A stretch of 64,000 bases of DNA from Byssothecium circinans. Its lineage: Eukaryota; Ascomycota; Dothideomycetes; Pleosporales; Massarinaceae. The notes beneath the pieces were generated by a model that was not told the DNA's origin, did not search any database, and saw only the letters and a list, made by a program, of their open reading frames with translations. This document shows positions 11,201 to 21,048 of this stretch, one piece after another. The translations under genes and the position numbers were made by a program. The stretch spans positions 400,247-464,246 of the forward strand of contig ML976995.1 of NCBI GenBank assembly GCA_010015675.1, in the 5' to 3' direction. Position 1 is the stretch's first letter; every line of letters begins with the position of its first letter.

Positions 11201-11849
11201 GCCTCCCATCCGCGAGGCTTTGGTAGAATGTTTTCTCCGTGAGCATGACATGCAAGATCAGGGCCTTGGGGATACGCCTGTCGACTTCGGAGGTCTCTAC
11301 TAGTACCGGGCTAGCTCGAAGAGTGACGGGACCAGTCGCCGGGGCAGGCGTATGTGGATGAGCTCGTGAAAGAGGTGCGGCGTTCGATGCTTTGGGCGCG
11401 TCCTCATTGCTCTCCGGAAGAGCGCGAGACGCAGAGCGCATACTCCTAGCCGATTGTCCAGACAGTCGCCGTCCTACATTCTCGGGCGCATTCTCCACAC
11501 TATCCACAAACCCCCGAGAACCCGATCGTGTACTCCTCATCGCCGCCCCAGACAACCGCCGTTCCTCAACCTCAGACTCCGCCTCGTCCTCCTTCCACGC
11601 GTCACCCCCAGCCAGGACCTGCAAAAACGGCGCCCCGCCCAGCCAATTCATATTAAAACCGTCCTCATCACCCGGGAAGTTCACAACCTCTTCATCCAAA
11701 AACTCAGTTTGCTTCAACTTCACCTCCACCTCATTGGCCTGCCGCGTCGCCTGCTCGCCCTTCTTAATCACAACATCCGGCGTGATAGTCTCCGCAAGCG
11801 GCGCGGTGGCGAGATGAACGCGAACCCCCGCACTGTACAGCGACGGCAT
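8280..11849 (-). CDS. large hypothetical protein with one folded N-terminal block
   Basis: This is a single uninterrupted frame of 1189 codons from ATG 11849. The N-terminal third contains the only part that looks folded, around residues 200-375. That part includes ALILHVMLTEKTFYQSLADG, LKIDVFFNGQLSNCVIVHQR, HQVFAGTRVDFMVERPWVIV and GVRYLRKPMRLADEKFAYEL. It is preceded by two similar Arg/Ser segments (RRLSGAAMRSTRSGSRG and RRLSGQSARSMRSASRA). The remaining 800 residues are Ser/Pro/Thr-rich and basic, with many SP/TP sites, and look disordered. A short conserved-looking block ends the protein (GVLRQIKCERQGLFSEESVV). The disordered basic tail suggests a nuclear or chromatin-related protein, but I do not recognise the family and claim no function. 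Confidence 0.75.
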   Translation of the reverse strand: MPSLYSAGVRVHLATAPLAETITPDVVIKKGEQATRQANEVEVKLKQTEFLDEEVVNFPGDEDGFNMNWLGGAPFLQVLAGGDAWKEDEAESEVEERRLSGAAMRSTRSGSRGFVDSVENAPENVGRRLSGQSARSMRSASRALPESNEDAPKASNAAPLSRAHPHTPAPATGPVTLRASPVLVETSEVDRRIPKALILHVMLTEKTFYQSLADGRPQHLKIDVFFNGQLSNCVIVHQRDVKNNVKPLHQVFAGTRVDFMVERPWVIVPPGQNVDGSLRQKTKAIRPEDRWQQICEELLKEAGERGLDEKGEMPPSAEFLKELANMAMPEGVADMQKPGGRNFGVVDVVVTAGTGRKLTDGVRYLRKPMRLADEKFAYELDLENEGDDKQVRRIHQDNGSPIDGVAGAMLIDGQDVYDEDQDAEGSSDPEYEMFLPGLKAHASLPPASQDAFTGGRIQPVPLTHPSSYSIPPSLAHELGPTIDPLSEAGNVAQRNKRDFSEFAADAQQITSEQRRQPLAPRQVYPSAHAPSTVSRSFPGPQFNLNQYDGFVHANPYQMPFADMMVGLDTFDPSLSAFDEPVSSPALHSSHDELTVPSFEPSYVGQLHGFRNASASFPPNSFTTPGIVPSQLRKVSFGQANVASFNPDAPPNETPSSVGSLVGGAFSEYGSAYNSSPLGSQLHGLFPPPPPHYVSPFMIAHNWPAPGPPPVVGMFSATKKVERSSSVGSGSIDGEQSRTGRMVKRLVIKGKVGEVILDHKFKTPRNMPIKRIPAPEEQTSNNRSSLHKSARKSVASSLTGKSSSAQPRRRSGRFAAIATPPPTSPGKTEQMVVQKDLGVKKRDSVVPEGTTVSGRTRSASTLPVMAAKPPTQPVDSLVGSNTRNGSQTTDAAQGASSRRTASNGILGVQGPKATKFVFDDPEELLRKKPAKHQSRSVSPMKVDPPMIEAAGPVKDVVKRPVDRALSEAVLDLNSSSPLSSVPDTPDLDSLNGRASMIGPAMLTLPPAAIPTPVTSVQTPASHPETAAVDALGRLPSVPASATMHLPGIPRVASQPAESPHPPTAVPSTNTILPPTTPSPTKNKDLSVITATTMLPPTTPSALKKKGPAIDYSPTRCLKLPRSPDRLATTDNPALNEDCSIQYAVGKTGMVKNGKRGEKVEVGVLRQIKCERQGLFSEESVVVGVRFFVAG

Positions 11850-12590
11850 GGCGGTGACGGTAACGACGTGGGTAGGTTTAGATGGGATGGGTTATGCGTT
11901 TGTTGTGGACAGGTGCTGTGATCGGTGTAGCGGCGGGCAAGGTCGGTGTAGGTTCGGCACAGGTCATAGAAGGAGCGGGAGTGGGCTTTTTGAAGCAATT
12001 GAGCTTGACGAAGTGTCTGGAAGGTCCTGAAGAGATGTAGAAGGTCGTTTGGCGCGTACTGTGTGCTTGGGTCGCGTGGAGTGACGTCAAAATAGCAATG
12101 GCGACGGTTGCGACTTCCTTCCCTAGCAACCACGGTGCTCAGTTCGTTTGCTGTGCTCGCTGACCGCTTCCTTAAATCCGACGCCAGCCGGAAACTTTCT
12201 CGTCTCATCTTTCAAGAGGGGAGTGAGGGAATTGAGTGAGTCCATGATAGGGAAGTGAATGTGCGGCAAAACTGGCTGAGCTCTTTGTTTGATGGCAAAC
12301 TGAGAAGGATGATATGGGATGAGAGAGTGATGAAGTGACAGGACTGCATGCGCCAGAGAAAATGGATTTGGGGATGATTTGACTTTAGGAAAGAACTGGA
12401 AAGCGAAGGAAATGGCTTATACCAGCTGTATGCTACCGGTGAGTCTGATGATCCACTCATCATGCCTGCTGCCGCGCCTTTCTCAGATGCAGGAGAGGAT
12501 AGTGAAGAAGAACCAGAAACTGTGACATGTCAAGGAAGCACTCTCTTGAATGATCATCTTCCTCATCTCATCCTCAAAAACCCCCCTCCC
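11850..12590. other. intergenic, no gene seen
   Basis: This contains the promoter and 5' UTR of the 1189-aa gene and the 3' flank of the next gene. The strand opposite the gene has only short frames without domain character. Confidence 0.5.
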
Positions 12591-13508
12591 TCAATTCCCC
12601 GTTACAATCCCAATAGGGTCCCCAATCGGATCCCCCAACTCAATCAGCGTCCTCTCAAACACCCTCCCAATCATTTTTCTCCTCTCGCTCCCTTCCTCAT
12701 CGCCTTCTCCCTCGCCACCAATCCCACCTTCTTCACCTACCATTAGCACACCACTCCCTCGCCCCGCCCCCATCATCCCATCAATCTCCTCCATATCCTC
12801 ATCCTCATCCTCATCCTCCACATCCCCCTCATCCCCACTATCCACTCCCTCCACCTCCTCTCCCTCCCCCTCTCCCTCCTCATCAAAAACCCTCATAACC
12901 ACCGCCCTTGCCCTCTCAATCGTACTCCTCACCCTCACCCTCTCGGTACTAGAAACCCTCCTCCCATCCCCAAACCCCGACAACGCCTCCCCAGTCTCCA
13001 AATCCCTGCCCACAAGCAGCGAGCTAAACGCCCAGTCCACCTTCTCCAGCAGCGCAAGCGCGGGCTCTAACGCAGGCCGCGGTGCAGTAAAGAGCGGCAG
13101 CGTCTCGATGAACGTGGCGCATACAGTGAGAAGATACGGGATTTGGAGATTCGGTGATCCGCTGACCCATATTATATCTACGACGTTTTCGAGGTCTTTG
13201 GCGAAGGTTGTGAAGGTTGTGTAGCCTTTTTCCTCTTCCCTCGTGGCGTCTTTTTCTTCAGATGTGGCTTGCGAGGGAGGTGGGTCTTCGGTGCGGGCTC
13301 TCTTGCTTCGCGGTCCTTTGTTGTGTTGCCATGATCGGTGCCGCACTTTGTAGCGTATGTTGTCCAGGTTGCGGTCGAGGTAGGTGATGAGTTCGGACTC
13401 GCGGGGTCCGCCGGGTCGGAGCGGGTTCTTGCGCGGTTGGGGGAGCGGGTTTGGGTGCGTGGAGGGCGCGATGGAGGAGGCGGGGGGTGTGGAGATGTCG
13501 ATGTCCAT
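12591..13508 (-). CDS. conserved fungal acidic protein of unknown function
   Basis: The first ATG in the frame is at 13508, giving 305 aa (MDIDISTPPASS...). A disordered Pro-rich start is followed by an all-helical conserved part. That part includes ELITYLDRNLDNIRYKVRHR, FAKDLENVVDIIWVSGSPNL, QIPYLLTVCATFIETLPLF and LEKVDWAFSSLLVGRDLETG. After it come a strongly acidic stretch (GDVEDEDEDEDMEEIDG) and a helical end. It resembles an uncharacterised ascomycete family that I recall being labelled 'meiotic recombination protein' in some annotations. No Walker A/B ATPase motif is present, so it is not a RecA/Dmc1-type recombinase. The acidic low-complexity part suggests a nuclear protein. No intron is needed. 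Confidence 0.7.
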   Translation of the reverse strand: MDIDISTPPASSIAPSTHPNPLPQPRKNPLRPGGPRESELITYLDRNLDNIRYKVRHRSWQHNKGPRSKRARTEDPPPSQATSEEKDATREEEKGYTTFTTFAKDLENVVDIIWVSGSPNLQIPYLLTVCATFIETLPLFTAPRPALEPALALLEKVDWAFSSLLVGRDLETGEALSGFGDGRRVSSTERVRVRSTIERARAVVMRVFDEEGEGEGEEVEGVDSGDEGDVEDEDEDEDMEEIDGMMGAGRGSGVLMVGEEGGIGGEGEGDEEGSERRKMIGRVFERTLIELGDPIGDPIGIVTGN

Positions 13509-14639
13509 TGCGGCGTGGGTGTGGCGGTCGTAGGGTGGAGGTTGAAACGTGGTGGTCTCGATACGATGGGGAAGAAGCGGGTTCTTCAACTGAGGGTAGG
13601 GAGGTTGGTTGTGGTAGCTTCGTTGTTTGTTCGCTCAGTCTGTCGGTCGTTCAAGGTGGATTGAAGTGTCGGAATGCGGCGGTGGAAAAGGTAAGCAGGT
13701 CCTGCATTTACGCCAAACAAACAAAACCCCACACTTTTTGCCAATTCGTCTCCTGTAGATGTGCGTACCGCAAAATAAACGTCTTAAGCCTTGAATTGTA
13801 AGAAAGAAAACTGCTAAAGAGCTCAACGAAGCTCCAACGTCAGTCGGCTCGGAACAACAACGAACGACGACGGAAAAGTGACGTCTTCTCCCGGCTCAGC
13901 TCAGCTCAGCGCCTCCACTTTTCCGCACATGGCCACTCGTTCACACGGCACGATAAAGCAAAGCAAGGATATCCCTCCAAACCCAATTCACAACTTTAAT
14001 CTTAATTCCAACCCCATAATTGAACCAGATAGGTAGGTACTGCTGCACAGTGCACATCGGCATTTCATTGCTCGAACCAAGATAATTGGCAATACGTCGG
14101 CGCCGAGCGACCAAAGAAATTAGGACACAGCACAGAACGCAATGCACCACCAATCATAATCATGAGTCAATCTCCAAGCAAAGAATAACAAAAAAAGTAA
14201 CTTATGGTTTATGTTTCATTCTTGCGCACAGCGAGGAGGCGAGGCATAACGTCGACGCCAATAAGCGTGAGACAGACCTCGGAAGCGAGTTGGGTAAATA
14301 AGATGCTGTTTGACTACCAAAACTCGACTTGCCCACCGCGCGTGCGAGAAGAGGGGTATATCATGAAAACAATGAAAAAGAACTAGACAAAACAAAAAAA
14401 CGCGACGCCTGGTGGGAACTGAAATCTCATGTGCATGGCAAATCGCTCGCGTAGCTACCGGTACTGTCCTCCCCACAAGTACCGTATTCTCAGGGCGCAG
14501 GAGCTACCAACGAGCAAAGGAACATAAGAACCCTTGGCAAGCTCCGAAACATTATGCACCCCTTCCCCTCTCCTCCTCCCACCCGAACAAAAATCGGGAA
14601 AAAGAGCACTTTATACACTGAGTTGGGCGCGCTCGTTGC
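13509..14639. other. intergenic, no gene seen
   Basis: This is the promoter side of the acidic protein gene and the 3' side of the CRH gene. Several short frames on both strands lack codon character or domains. The 14100-14420 part is moderately AT-rich and likely includes 3' UTR sequence. Confidence 0.5.
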
Positions 14640-15814
14640 TTATATACGGTTATACCTGCTCGAGCGGTGCGACGTCTGCCACTGCTGCTTGTGGTGCATA
14701 AAATCCGCCGCCTCCTGGTTCTGCTGGGCCTGGAACGCCGCATACTCCTTGCGGCCTGCGCGCTTCTGCTTGATGCAGCAGAAAGCAAGGATGATGATGG
14801 CTAGGACGACGACGCCGGCGACGGAGGAGAGGATTGCGATTTTGGTGGTTGTGCTGAGGGCTTTCCAGCGGTTGACGCCGTGGGGCTTGGTGATTTCCTT
14901 GTAGATGTCTGAGACTTGGTCCTTGCTGGGCGCGATTGTTAGAATGCGAGGTAGAGGTCGATAGGGAGATGGAGGGGAGGGGCTTACCCAATGATCTTGA
15001 CCTTCTCCCAGGATCCCGACTGGTCCATGTCCTCCCACGAGTACTCCTTCGCCGACGTAAAGTCCTTGGCGTACACGCTCTTCACCATCATGGTGAACGG
15101 TCCCTGGCTGAAATCCGTCTCGCCGCCGGCCCAATCGACAACGCCCTTGGCGTTCTTCTTCGTGTCGCCGCCGGCCCACGAGCCAATGCGGATGTTCATG
15201 GGCGTCTGCGGGTAGTTTGCGCCGCCGGGCAGGGCGTCGTTGAACTTGACTTCGCGGATCATCTTGTCATCGTAGATCCACTGTATGCGCTCCTTGGTCC
15301 AGTCGATGGTGTAGTTGTGGAAGTCTTCCATGGGGGGTTTGTCGACCTTGTAATCGAAGCCACGATTGCCTGCTGTTGTGTTTCCCTTGCCGTAGTAGTT
15401 GGTCATGATGTGCGTCGGCTTTCCGCCAAGAAACTCCCAGTCGATTTCATCGAGATCCTCGGACTGCAGGATGGCGCTGGACACTATACCGCGGCCGTAG
15501 GCGGGCTTCAGGACGACTTCGATGCGGCCGAAGAAGAGGTAGAATTTGGAGTGGATCGAGGGAGAGTCGCCGCTTCGTGCAATCATGAAGGAGGTGCCGT
15601 TCTCGCCAGTGCCCTTGATCTCGCCAGCCGCCGGCTTGTCCCAGATCTTGATGTTGTAGCCTTTTTCGAATGTGAGCGATACATTGCCACCGAGGGCTTC
15701 CATATTGGGGCATCCTGTGGTGTTGAGGGGCTGGCAGGCGGTAGAGGTCTGCGCAAAGGTGGTGGGGAGGAAGCTCGCGAGGAGCGCGACGGCCGATAGA
15801 GAAAGGGAATACAT
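14640..15814 (-). CDS. GH16 CRH-family cell-wall glucan/chitin transglycosylase, membrane anchored
   Basis: CRH/Utr2-type enzymes cross-link chitin to beta-glucan in the fungal wall. I read two exons, 15814-14988 and 14925-14640, with a 62-nt intron (GTAAGC...CCCAG), giving 370 aa. The ATG at 15814 opens a clear secretion signal (MYSLSLSAVALLASFLPTTFAQ). The GH16 catalytic signature DEIDWEFLGG carries the nucleophile and acid/base glutamates and is followed by the expected NYYGKGNTT and FHNYTIDWT blocks. The second exon adds a juxtamembrane stretch and one strong transmembrane helix (residues IAILSSVAGVVVLAIIILAF). A short basic cytosolic tail follows instead of a GPI-anchor signal. Several N-glycosylation sites are present. 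It likely acts at the outer face of the plasma membrane or in the wall. Confidence 0.92.
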
Positions 15815-16476
15815 GGTGAGTATGTCGGCAATTGCAAGTATATATGTATGGGTCTGGGTAGAATGAGTGTGGGAGCGCGTTGCCGGACGCACTTGGATGG
15901 TAAGGAATGACTGTGGGTTAGCTGGTGAATGAGTGGACTCTCGCGGGGGAGAAAGGGGATTTAGAGGTGACCGAGGGAGCGATAGCAGGGCTGCGTTTTG
16001 AGATTGTCCAAAAGGAGCCCACGGGTCCTGAGATTTGATTAGGGGGCCTCATGTGCTCTCGAGGCATTCCCGCCATTCCCGCTTGGCTCGTGCGACGGCC
16101 TCCTCATTGGCTGCGCTGCATATGTACGATGTATAAACGCCGCCGATCAGTCCGGGGTCAAAAGCGTTTCTTTGCGCGGCGGCGGCACCTTTGCCATTGG
16201 CTCGATCTAATCTACATCGCGGTTCGCTGCTGTGCCTCCTCGTGCAATTGTTCGTTCACGCTGGTCGGCGGCGAAGCCGCGAGGGTGCGGCGTTGGCGCC
16301 TGTGGCTTTATGGGCGTATGCAGGAACCGGCCTTTGCGTACGATAAGCGATCAAGCTTTGGAAGGTGAAACGCTTGGACGTTGGCAACTCCGTGCCGTTT
16401 CCGTTGCGCCCCCCAAATAGCAGCCTCATCACCACCACCATGCCGGACTCTCACGAGATGGCGGATATTTCGCCCA
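15815..16476. other. intergenic, no gene seen
   Basis: This is the CRH promoter and 5' UTR on the left and the 3' flank of the 535-aa gene on the right. No coding character is seen. Confidence 0.5.
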
Positions 16477-18084
16477 TCATCCTCCGATGTGCACGTTGCG
16501 AAAAGCTCGCCACCAGTGAAAGTAAGGCCCGCTGAGCGCGACCTTGCCCTGCTGCCGATACCGTCCAATCCACATGTTCAACGTGACCAGCGCCTTGATA
16601 AGGTCCATGGCCATCCACCCATAGTATTGTGTCGCTCTACGCACCACTTTGGGCTCGTTGAAAAACACCAAGCTGATCGTCCACAGCTCATCGCACACCG
16701 GCTGTCTATTTGGCAGGTGCGTCTCACCGTGCAACTCTAGCAGACCTTGCATGACCTCTGCACACGCGTGGAAAACTTGTCGAGGGGTGCGCGAGAACAA
16801 GACTGCCACCTTTTCGAATCGCCATCCTTCCTGCAGTACGAACAGGAGGTACAGCAGCTTTTCCATTCGGCTCATGTCCCCGGAGCGCCTGATGTATCTC
16901 TTGTTCGCCAGCCATGTGCGGAGTGCTTTGGCCTCGTGGATCTTGATGAAGCGCAGCTTCGGGAGATAGACTGTCGGATCGTTGATCCCACACAAGATGA
17001 ACATGGTAGCATAGTATCCTTCCATGCTTCCTTGACGCCGGCGAGCGGGATCATTCAACTGCAGCGAATCCGTGTCGTCCTCTTCGTCGCAGCTTCGTTC
17101 GACTTCTGCTCGCGACTTGGCTAGGTGTTGCGGGAACGTAACTCTCTTGAACTTGCGGACGGCGTTGCGACGAAAAAGACCTCGACTTGGGCCGTCTTCG
17201 GGATCGTCTAGTTCGAGGAAGCTGTGTTGTCCGGCCGCGATAGCTGGAGAGGAGGGGCCGGAGGATTCATCGCCTAGTTCGTCTCCGTAATCTACGTTGC
17301 GTATCGTTAATGGACCGCGCTGCTCTTCTGCCGCTGCGAGATGCGAATACGCGTATGGTGGTGGTAATGCGCCTGTCATCGTATACTCTGACTCTTCCTC
17401 ATCATCCAGCAGCCACGATTGCCCCGCAGCGAACTGAGATCTTTCGCTGCTTTCACCAACACCAAAATGTGCACCAGCACTCGCATCAACAACTTCCACT
17501 TCCGTGCGCGGTGTCCTCCCCACCGAAAAGTCCAATGGAGCAGGCCTCCTCTCAATCGCCACTCTCTGTGCGCCAGTCGGAATATACGCCGCCACCGGTA
17601 CCACAGGTCTCACTTCCGCCTCCCTCTCCCACTCCCCTTCCCACCGCATCTCCGTCTCCATTCCAACCGGACTGCCTCTCATCTTCCCCATTTCCGCATC
17701 ACTGTACCTCTTCAACCGTTCCTCCATCTTAACCAGCTTCTGATATGCCTGCCATGCCTGCACCGTAACATCCCCCAGGCAAAAGTTGCGATCATTCTCC
17801 GTCGCCTTCCTATGCAAGCTTTCCAGAATTCGGTGGGTATCTCTCATCAATCGTTTGATGTCGGTGACCTCCTCGAGAGCGCGCGGCTCAATCAGGCCTC
17901 GCAAACACTCAGCGCGCGCTTTGATCGCCATGGCGTGAGCGTTGATCTGATGTAGTTCGCCGTTGACGGTATTCGTTGGGACGGGAGATGTGAATGGAGG
18001 GGAATTGGAGTACGGATTCGAAACGTACGGGAGTTGTGTGGGCGCATTGAAGGGGGATAACGGGACAGGGGAATGTATGTCCAT
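16477..18084 (-). CDS. hypothetical protein with HTH-like C-terminal half
   Basis: This is an intronless frame of 535 codons from ATG 18084. The N-terminus is disordered and Pro/Ser-rich. A helical block follows (INAHAMAIKARAECLRGLIE to QAYQKLVKMEERLKRYSD), then a long acidic low-complexity middle. The C-terminal 190 residues form a compact helical region. It includes LPKLRFIKIHEAKALRTWLA, MSRMEKLLYLLFVLQEGWRF and EKVAVLFSRTPRQVFHACAE. The last segment, a rising helix followed by 'A.LFSRTPRQV', looks like the helix-turn-helix that precedes the nuclease domain in Harbinger/PIF-type transposases. No DDE catalytic domain follows. It may be a host gene that uses such a DNA-binding module. The family is not recognised. 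Confidence 0.7.
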   Translation of the reverse strand: MDIHSPVPLSPFNAPTQLPYVSNPYSNSPPFTSPVPTNTVNGELHQINAHAMAIKARAECLRGLIEPRALEEVTDIKRLMRDTHRILESLHRKATENDRNFCLGDVTVQAWQAYQKLVKMEERLKRYSDAEMGKMRGSPVGMETEMRWEGEWEREAEVRPVVPVAAYIPTGAQRVAIERRPAPLDFSVGRTPRTEVEVVDASAGAHFGVGESSERSQFAAGQSWLLDDEEESEYTMTGALPPPYAYSHLAAAEEQRGPLTIRNVDYGDELGDESSGPSSPAIAAGQHSFLELDDPEDGPSRGLFRRNAVRKFKRVTFPQHLAKSRAEVERSCDEEDDTDSLQLNDPARRRQGSMEGYYATMFILCGINDPTVYLPKLRFIKIHEAKALRTWLANKRYIRRSGDMSRMEKLLYLLFVLQEGWRFEKVAVLFSRTPRQVFHACAEVMQGLLELHGETHLPNRQPVCDELWTISLVFFNEPKVVRRATQYYGWMAMDLIKALVTLNMWIGRYRQQGKVALSGPYFHWWRAFRNVHIGG

Positions 18085-19042
18085 GGCGGAGTGGTACGAC
18101 GGTTTGCGGCGTGACGTAGTCGGTCATGTAAGGGGTGTCGGCTGTCGGGCGTCGGGTGTCCGGTGTCGTGTGTTCAAGACAAGACAGTAGTCGTGGAATG
18201 CGAGCTATAGCACGATCTCGAGGATGGTGTCTTAGCCATTGCGTGTCCTCTCAAGACGCCCGAGGTGAAAAAAATGAAATTTGGCTGAGTGCGAGTATGT
18301 ACCATGGCTCTGGGTTATGCACCTTTGGTACCGCGTCCTATCGCGTGCTGGTGATGGCGTATCATGTCTTCTCTTATTGGCGTTGTCGTTGTTGGAATTG
18401 GTTCTGCGACGCTCTTATAGGTTGGCAATTGAAATGTAGGACGATGGGAACATTTGAATGGAATGGTCAGGATATTCGCTTTGAGTGATGTTGTATTGTA
18501 ATAGCGGAGATTTCTAGTGGCGTTGATGTTTGGTTGAGGGCAGTTGCACTACACTAAGCTGGCTGGCGGACTCGCACCTTCCTCGTTTACTTTTGGGTGG
18601 TGAGCTCCCCTTTACCTTTCTCACCTCATATCAATGTCTGCAGTCTGAAAACACTTGTGTCGATTTTGGAGGCGGTGCAGTGTATTGCCAAAGATCCTCG
18701 CGTGGGCGCAAAAATCGTTCACTTGGTGAGGAGAGCAAATAATTTGCGAGTTGAATACAAGCTGCATTGATATGCTTCAGTTTTCAATAAAAAATCGCAG
18801 GCACGCTATTCGTCGGCGACGAACTCTTGAGAAAAGTTGAAGGCCTGATGTAAAACTGTATGAGGCTCAAGGTCTGCCTGAAGACTGGTCATGACGTGAC
18901 TCAAAGAACATCCAAACTCTGATAATCCAAACTCCATTATTATCTATCCAGCTGCATCCTAACTCTAGCCAACCGAATCCGATTATTTCTGTTTAGCTGG
19001 TGTGAATTTCGTTGTCCAGATGAGCCGCCTGCACTTTGCCCC
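18085..19042. other. intergenic, no gene seen
   Basis: This lies between two minus-strand genes. It should contain the promoter of the 535-aa gene and the 3' flank of the 2EXR-type gene. Short frames only. Confidence 0.5.
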
Positions 19043-21048
19043 TCACATTTTAAGGCTGCAGTCTGGGACCGTTGCTTTGAGAAGTTGACAAACCCCTAAT
19101 GAGCTTTGTTAGTAAAATGACACTCAAGAATGAAGCGCAGAAAAACTCACTATCCTTAGCTGCCCAATAGTCTCCCCCGAGCCTCAGTCCGCGAAGGTAG
19201 TCTCGGAGACCCACCGCTGCAGAGATCCTTCCCCGCTTTCTCTTCTTGTTTCTACTAACGGACTTGTGATTCGCCATGTACTCTTCCTGTCCCAAGCGAG
19301 GAACCTCCCATTCACGAGAAGTGTCGGAATGCCGGAACGAAATGGCTTTGCCGCGCCCATTGATGAAGATCTGGGGTCGCTTCGCATGTGCAATGGATTG
19401 GTCTCGTGCCATACACCATGTCAAGGTTTGCTCGACGACAGCCCACAGATGCCGCAATGCGATTGTCATGTTATCCATCTCCATGATTTGGCCGTCGACG
19501 TCTTGGTGGATGGAAATGCGAATAGAATGCTCCTTGCTGTTGTACTCGCCTCTCGTTCCGGGGGTTCCCAACATGGCAAGAATGAGTCCCAAAGCATCGA
19601 TCTTCAGCTCATCGAGCCCCTCTACTCCTGGAGATGTGAACTTCAGGTGGACTTGCAGGGCGTCCATATACATCGTATTGTAGAGCATGGACGTCGACTG
19701 GCAGTAAGACCCCATGGACCTTTCCCACGCAAACACGTCCGGAATCGGAGAATGCAACCTATGGACAAGGGGTTGAAGAGCTTCGAACGATGCATAAGGT
19801 ATATCCAAAGGAACGAGCAGGCTGAAAGAATTTTTCCACACTTTCCAGGCGTAGTCTTCGCGAAAATCCCTGCAGGCAAAGAGGAATCCGCTTCCGGGAG
19901 AAATCTGCCCATATGAGTTCGTCACGTCAATCTCCACTTCCTTTTCTCGATGCAGCACTAGGTTGAAGATCCGGTTTTGGATAGAAGTGTGCAGTAGTTT
20001 CAAGTTGGGCGGCTCGCGAGGTTGCATCCTCAAATCGTTACCTGCACTAGCCGTGAAGAAGCGCCTAGTGTTCGGGCAGTTGTGAAGCTTCACAGGACCC
20101 TCCAGCCCATAACTGGGGCAACACTCCCGGCTTTTTGGACCCGCTTTGTACACGATCACCCCGCTCTTCCCATTCCTGGCGATGCCAATGGACCCGATCG
20201 CATGGTGGAATTTCTTGATGCCCAGACTGTCGGTACGTAAAGACTGGATCATGCTCATCAAAGCTGTGGGTTCGGGGTCTTGATGAATCGAGTGGCCACT
20301 CGAGTGGGCCGCAATGCCCATCCAAAACATGTGTTGGTCTCTTTTTGAGTAAGAGAAATTGATGTTGAAGTTGCCATCACATAACCATAGGAATGCTACA
20401 AGGGACCCAACGTCAATGTAGTCTCGAGTGGACCGAATACCGAACAGAAAGTTTTGCTTGGATCCGTATAGGTATTCAGTGCATGATGTGGGGCAAAGAT
20501 TATCCAGGTCGATAGTGATGTCTTTCAGCATTCGGACTTGGGAACCCAAGGATACTAACCAGGTCGAAGTGCCGCGGATGAAGGTACCTTTCGGGTCGTG
20601 CTTATCTAGTCCAATAATTGTCTTGGTGATGGCAAACTCATTACTTCCGTACAACATACTGGCCGCTTCTTGGTAGATTTGTCGGCAGGTCGCCAACAGG
20701 CCGAGCCGGAGGCTTGCACGTTCGATCTCGCCATCACTTGACGGATATACTTCATCATAGAGCCCCCAAGGCCCTTCATCTATCACCGTCAGACATATAG
20801 CAAACTTTGCTGTGGAATCACTTACCTGATATTCGAAACTGGGAAGTGCGCTTCAACGATCCATTGCCATCCCCAACACGTCGACAAAGCTCAGGTTCTT
20901 CGACGCCCACAACAAGCAGCGGATCCTCAAACTTGAATAGATGGCTGTACACCTTGTTGCGCAATTCGCCAGAGAGATCGAGGAAAGATCTCTTGTTTGG
21001 AACTGCGGGCATTGAGCGGCCGCCACGAATGGGAGGGGGTGTCGGCAT
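19043..21048 (-). CDS. 2EXR/F-box-like protein (copy 1)
   Basis: I read three exons, 21048-20826, 20779-19151 and 19095-19043. The introns are 46 nt (GTAAGT...CTGAC...ATAG) and 55 nt (GTGAGT...TACTAAC...TTAG), both textbook fungal introns. The first frame break and the C-terminus are resolved by them; the protein ends VPDCSLKM. The N-terminal FLDLSGELRNKVYSHLF is the F-box/2EXR-like opening helix. LLATCRQIYQEAASMLYGSN is the second signature of this large family in Dothideomycetes. WLVSLGSQVRMLKDITIDLD follows. The protein is a paralogue of the gene at 62052-63519. These proteins are usually of unknown function, and a substrate-adaptor role is only an analogy with F-box proteins. A basic patch (SRNKKRKRGR) lies near the C-terminus. 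Confidence 0.82.

Noticed and set aside
12550..13224. 224-codon Ser/Pro-rich plus-strand frame
   Set aside because: It is the complement of the acidic-protein gene; the Ser/Pro runs mirror its Gly/Glu/Asp codons.
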